Shown here: piece after piece, positions 60,458-64,000 of the stretch
How the letters are laid out: every line of letters starts with the position of its first letter
How positions within the stretch are numbered: the stretch's first letter is position 1
Assembly (NCBI GenBank): GCA_037179385.1
Contig: CM074189.1
Span: 25,295,648-25,359,647, forward strand
Direction of reading: 5' to 3'
Length of the DNA stretch: 64,000 nucleotides
Origin: Holothuria scabra
Lineage: Eukaryota > Echinodermata > Holothuroidea > Aspidochirotida > Holothuriidae
Program-made: the position numbers and the translations under genes
Notes under the pieces: generated by a model
What the model was told of the DNA's origin: nothing
The model's input: only the letters and a program-made list of their open reading frames with translations
Database searches by the model: none

Positions 60458-60693
60458 GCAGGGTCATGGAGTGGCAGAGTGGTCTATTCCAGCTGCTGTG
60501 TACCAATGTGTCTCGCATGTGCATGGGTTCAAGTCCCGCTCGATGTACGTGGGTTTTTCTCCGGGTACTCCGGCATTCCTCCCCCTTGGCATAGGCTTGC
60601 CACTAAAATCGGTTGCCCGGCCGGTTGCATGCCGGACTGAAGCACCTTCGGGTGGACCAGTTAACCAGCCGACTTTGCTTTTTTTTGAAGTAC
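60458..60693 (+). mobile_element. tRNA-derived SINE with 12-bp target duplication
   Basis: Pol III box A TGGCAGAGTGG (60472-60482) and box B GGTTCAAGTCC (60526-60536) mark a tRNA-like head with a long variable arm, as in Ser/Leu tRNAs. A body follows with TTTTTCTCCGGGTACTCCGG, a segment resembling the conserved central domains shared among invertebrate SINEs, then a T-rich tail. AGTAATTTGGAA flanks it exactly at 60446-60457 and 60694-60705. Transcribed by Pol III and mobilised by a partner LINE. Confidence 0.9.
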
Positions 60694-61021
60694 AGTAATT
60701 TGGAAACAATTTGTGTGCTATACAGGAGACCAAAAATTTCATTAAAGGGGATGTTTTAAGCAAAACTTAGATTTTCATGTGAAAGAGCCTGAATCAAATG
60801 TACACATTATTTTGAAAGTTCCATTCAGTCAGATCTGACATGTATTTCTCTAGATATCAGTAAATGAAGTCAGTAGACTGATGTTCCAAATTGAGTTTTG
60901 ACGGCAGCAGAGCTTACATCACTTCCTCACATTGACAAGGAATGTTTTGTTTCCCTTTGTTTTTTTTTTTTTTCAGACTGTTGTTCTGACTTTGAAATTA
61001 ATAGTGATAGGACCTCCTTGT

Positions 61022-61036
61022 GGGGGGGGGGGGGGG
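61022..61036. repeat. Poly-G run
   Basis: G15, preceded by a T13 run at 60961. Confidence 0.95.
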
Positions 61037-61039
61037 TGT

Positions 61040-63400
61040 GCAAAGTTCTCCTGCCACTTACATTATGCAATCACATTATAAAATATGGGATTGTTGAGGA
61101 GAAAATTTACTCTAAATTTTAAAGAACATCAAAACACTGTGCACTAACGAGGGGATGTGATACGTGCTTGCCTCAAGTTCACTTTTTGTTGAAAATGAGA
61201 AAATTTTACCGGTTCATTTAGCACAGTATCTTGAGAACCACACATCAGATTTCAAAGCAAATGTCACCAAAATGCTTAGAATAAGTACAGACCAAATCGT
61301 GCCATTGTGTTGAACAAAAAACTTACATTTACTAGGGAACATCAGCTACTGTACTAGTGTCTGTAAAATACTGTACATGTATGCAATCAATAGAAAGGTG
61401 CACTTGGATGTTCAGAAAATCATGAGTTAGCATACTGGATACCTTTTAAACAATGGGTGACTGCATAATCCCTTCACAGGAACGAATTTCTCATAGCATC
61501 AGAGCATATAATGCACTTATCAGGCCTGTAGTCAAGCAGTTCACCAGTGGGGGGCCAAAAACCTTTCAGACGGCGGGGGGTGGGGAGGTGGGGTAAGAAT
61601 TTTTCAGGGGCGCCCAATTTGTACAAATAGTTAATGGGAAACATCAAAATCTATGTAGGCAAAAAACATCTGGGGACCCCCCTTAGCTTCTGGCCTGGTA
61701 CTGAAAGACACTCTCTCTAACTCCTACAGTAGCAGTGGTAAGTCAAATCATGTCGGAAAAAATACCCTTAGAACAATCTCGTCAGGAGCTGTTCTCAGTA
61801 CTTACGTAATTATATGCCCATTAAAGCATTTGAAAATGACCATGAATGTTGACATTTGATAGCACTTTGTCTCAGAATAACCTGAAAGGGGATGTACTGT
61901 ACAGTAGCCCTTCGGTGCACTTTAAGTAATTTGATTCCCTTTTTGCCAGCACTTAGGTATTTCAGGATTTGTTGTAAGTTGTTATTTGAACCCCAAGGTT
62001 GTTGGGCTTTCATTTTACAAGAATGGTAATCAAATCTACTGCTCACTGAAGCAGCTAATAGGAGTAATGAACCAGTGGTCGGGTACTATAATTGGGAATG
62101 GCAGTTTTTCCCTAAAAACTGTGGTAGCCATGACGCATGTCCGTAAAGGCTAATATCCCGTAATGTGTATGTCATGTCAGTCTGAGGTGCTATACAGGTG
62201 CATGTCAAAGTTTGTTATATAAACTTCATGTAAGCCAGCCTCAAACTGAAGTGGAAGTGAGTAGACACCAACTAATCCCATATTCACCATAGGCTGTTCA
62301 GCCTATTCATCTCTCCTCAATACAGTGGTGTATTCACCTCAGTTTGAGGTAGCCTAACATGAAGTATCTCCCCAAAGTTCTCCAATCAATATACAGTAGG
62401 CCTACTGTCAAAGCAACAAACAACATGAGGCATATTCTGCAGGAAAGATGTGTTAATATCTACTGTATTAATGTTAAATGACAAAAAGGTGTATTAATGC
62501 ATAAAAATGGTTGATGCTCCTACCAAACATTGACAGACCTTGTTTATTGGTCAGAGGGTGAGTTTGACAGTTGATAAGTGCATAATAAATGAATGAAACC
62601 TCAATTTACTGTAAAATTTCAGATTCCAGGCTCCTGTAAGCCAAATTACTGATTCCCACTTTGACTGTGTGGAGTTCTGTTTTGCATTGATGTGATAAAA
62701 TAAAAGATTGTGACAAATTGTTACAGACAATAAAAGCATATGTAGTGGTAGTGTTCTATGTGGCATACAACTACTACTGTACCTGTATGAGAGGAAAGTT
62801 GTTTGATGGATTACCTACTGTACATGTGACATGTGTACATGTCACTTTTTACACTAGTGAAGTATCATTGGTTTTTCTTTACAAAAACAGGCATTGAGGC
62901 AATACAATATCTACTCTGTGTCTGAGATGGAAACTCATCGCCACATCACAAGGTTTTACTGACTACTTTGTAAGCTGGTTATTGGAACTGGATTTAATGT
63001 CTTTCTGATTGCCTTTAAGTGACGGATCTTCATATGCATCAGGAAATTCCAATAGGCATGAGACGGTATAGTATTTTATTGTTCAGTGTGGATTTGTGGA
63101 CCTTCCTCTTAGGGTCCTTTTTATTTTGTTTTTGTACTGTACTTCACATGAGTGTCAAAAATCAGTTTACCCAATCTAGATCAGCTGTGCAGCACAGAAC
63201 TTATAAACACTTTTGCTTCTAAACTACTGTACTTTCCTTAGTTTAAACATTTGAAACTATTGAAATATAAAATTCAGAGTACAAGAAATCTTCAAGATAA
63301 CGTGGACACAAAATTGCTTTGAAAATCCATCTCACTCTAAGGACTACAGTATACTGTAGCATCATTTAAAGGGATTTGTCCCTGGTTTGCAAATTCAATT
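61040..63400. other. No gene recognised
   Basis: A G-rich transposon-like scrap (GGGGGGCCAAAAACC...GGGGACCCCCCTTAGC, 61550-61690) is the only structured sequence. A 62-nt open interval at 62891-62952 has an acceptor but a poor donor. Confidence 0.35.
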
Positions 63401-63403
63401 ATA

Positions 63404-63658
63404 TTAAAGGCCTAATCCTCTCACTCCAAACAAGTCCAATTTCCCTACCCTACTTGCTTTAAGTCCCTCCTGGAAGTTCTCGAACTGTCTAAAACTGATC
63501 CTCAGTCAGACACCATCTCAGTATAGTGAGGGCTGTATAATATGAGCTACAACACTCTGCATGTTTAAAACCTGCTGCCTATCTAAGATCTATGCCAATT
63601 GAAAATTTCCCTAGACTGGTCTACAAAAATTTCAGTTTGAGGTGAGAGGAGACTTTAA
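63404..63658. mobile_element. TTAA MITE family, copy E
   Basis: TTAAAGGCCTAATCCTCTCA then CTCCAAAC at the left, GTTTGAGGTGAGAGGAGACT then TTAA at the right. 255 bp, with the shared interior GTCAGACACCATCTCAG. Confidence 0.75.
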
Positions 63659-64000
63659 AAAAAATGCAGGTTTATACCAGCTTTCAAAATCTGCATTTAA
63701 ATAGTATGTACAGTAAGCACTGTATGACTTCTGGAAGACCATTCAATAAACCAACAGCAATTTCAGTAAGGAAGCATGAAGCCATATAATTCCCTTTCCA
63801 TTATATTAAAAAATTATGTAGAACTCTGCCCCCATTAAAGACCTCACATTTTTCAGTTTTATGAAATCTGTCAAACCTTTTTAATAATACATAACTTTTT
63901 GCACTTCATAGGCAAAATGGCTGTAGAAATCTAGTGACAAATTTAATTCAGACCATGAAATATTGAAGAAAAAATAACCCTCAAATAATGACTTGGGAGG

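Larger units (their letters stand above)
55600..63760. other. TACTGTA/TACAGTA word-enriched region
   Basis: By eye I count roughly 35 occurrences of TACTGTA, TACAGTA or one-base variants, often doubled (TACAGTACTGTACA near 58631, GTACTGTACAGTAG near 61893, TACAGTATACTGTAG near 63346). From base composition about two exact matches would be expected. The rest of the window has few. No gene is clear here apart from the exon candidate at 59922. Confidence 0.6.

Noticed and set aside
60471..60545. A tRNA gene
   Set aside because: Boxes A and B are present, but the acceptor stem does not close, and target duplications show it is the head of a SINE.
62891..62952. Small exon after an acceptor-like AAACAG
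   Set aside because: The donor (AAG|GTTTTA) is poor and the phase does not join the exon candidate at 59922.
1..64000. CRISPR arrays, riboswitches, bacterial promoters or operons
   Set aside because: No short regularly spaced repeats and no prokaryotic gene organisation; splice signals and repeats show animal DNA.

Overview
This window looks like the genome of an animal, most likely a marine invertebrate deuterostome. An echinoderm such as a sea cucumber is my best guess, but nothing here proves it. The DNA is AT-rich, coding density is very low, exons are short and bounded by GT-AG or GC-AG splice signals, and the window is packed with non-autonomous DNA transposons, LINEs and a tRNA-derived SINE. 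There is no bacterial-style operon, no CRISPR array and no intact rRNA or tRNA gene.

Plausible host genes. (1) Plus strand, 249-15745: the C-lobe of an IRE1/RNase L-type kinase (249-480), a small phase-matched exon (1378-1424), another at 5204-5267, and a terminal exon at 15432-15745 encoding a death-fold (DED/death-like) domain. All four join in phase, which would give a kinase whose RNase domain is replaced by a death-fold domain. An alternative is two separate genes. (2) Minus strand, 22826-24285: a single-exon LRR membrane protein (signal peptide, LRRNT, LRRs, LRRCT, one membrane helix, tiny tail) broken by three 1-nt frameshifts. (3) Minus strand: two isolated exons, at 38932-39216 (unknown, GC donor) and 36800-37012 (paired EF-hand-like loops). 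(4) Plus strand: weak exon candidates at 49194-49328, 51435-51522 (start codon plus donor) and 59922-60060.

Mobile DNA dominates the rest. The 10-kb intron between 5267 and 15432 holds a giant fold-back element (5395-14735, arms about 1.9 kb). Its left arm is interrupted by a nearly complete 5.2-kb L1/Tx1-type LINE (7271-12476, minus strand) with perfect 18-bp target duplications. A decayed LINE lies at about 24790-27450. Between 36 and 64 kb there are palindromic MITEs ending in CACTCTAAAA or CACTGTAAAA, a two-copy TTAA/CCCTTT piggyBac-like MITE, a TTAA-flanked family in five copies, two hAT-like elements, a 1.23-kb element with 35-bp inverted ends, a U2 snRNA-derived fragment and a SINE with a 12-bp target duplication. 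The last 9 kb is strikingly enriched in the word TACTGTA/TACAGTA.

All calls come from reading the sequence by eye. Family names rest on motifs, not on database searches.
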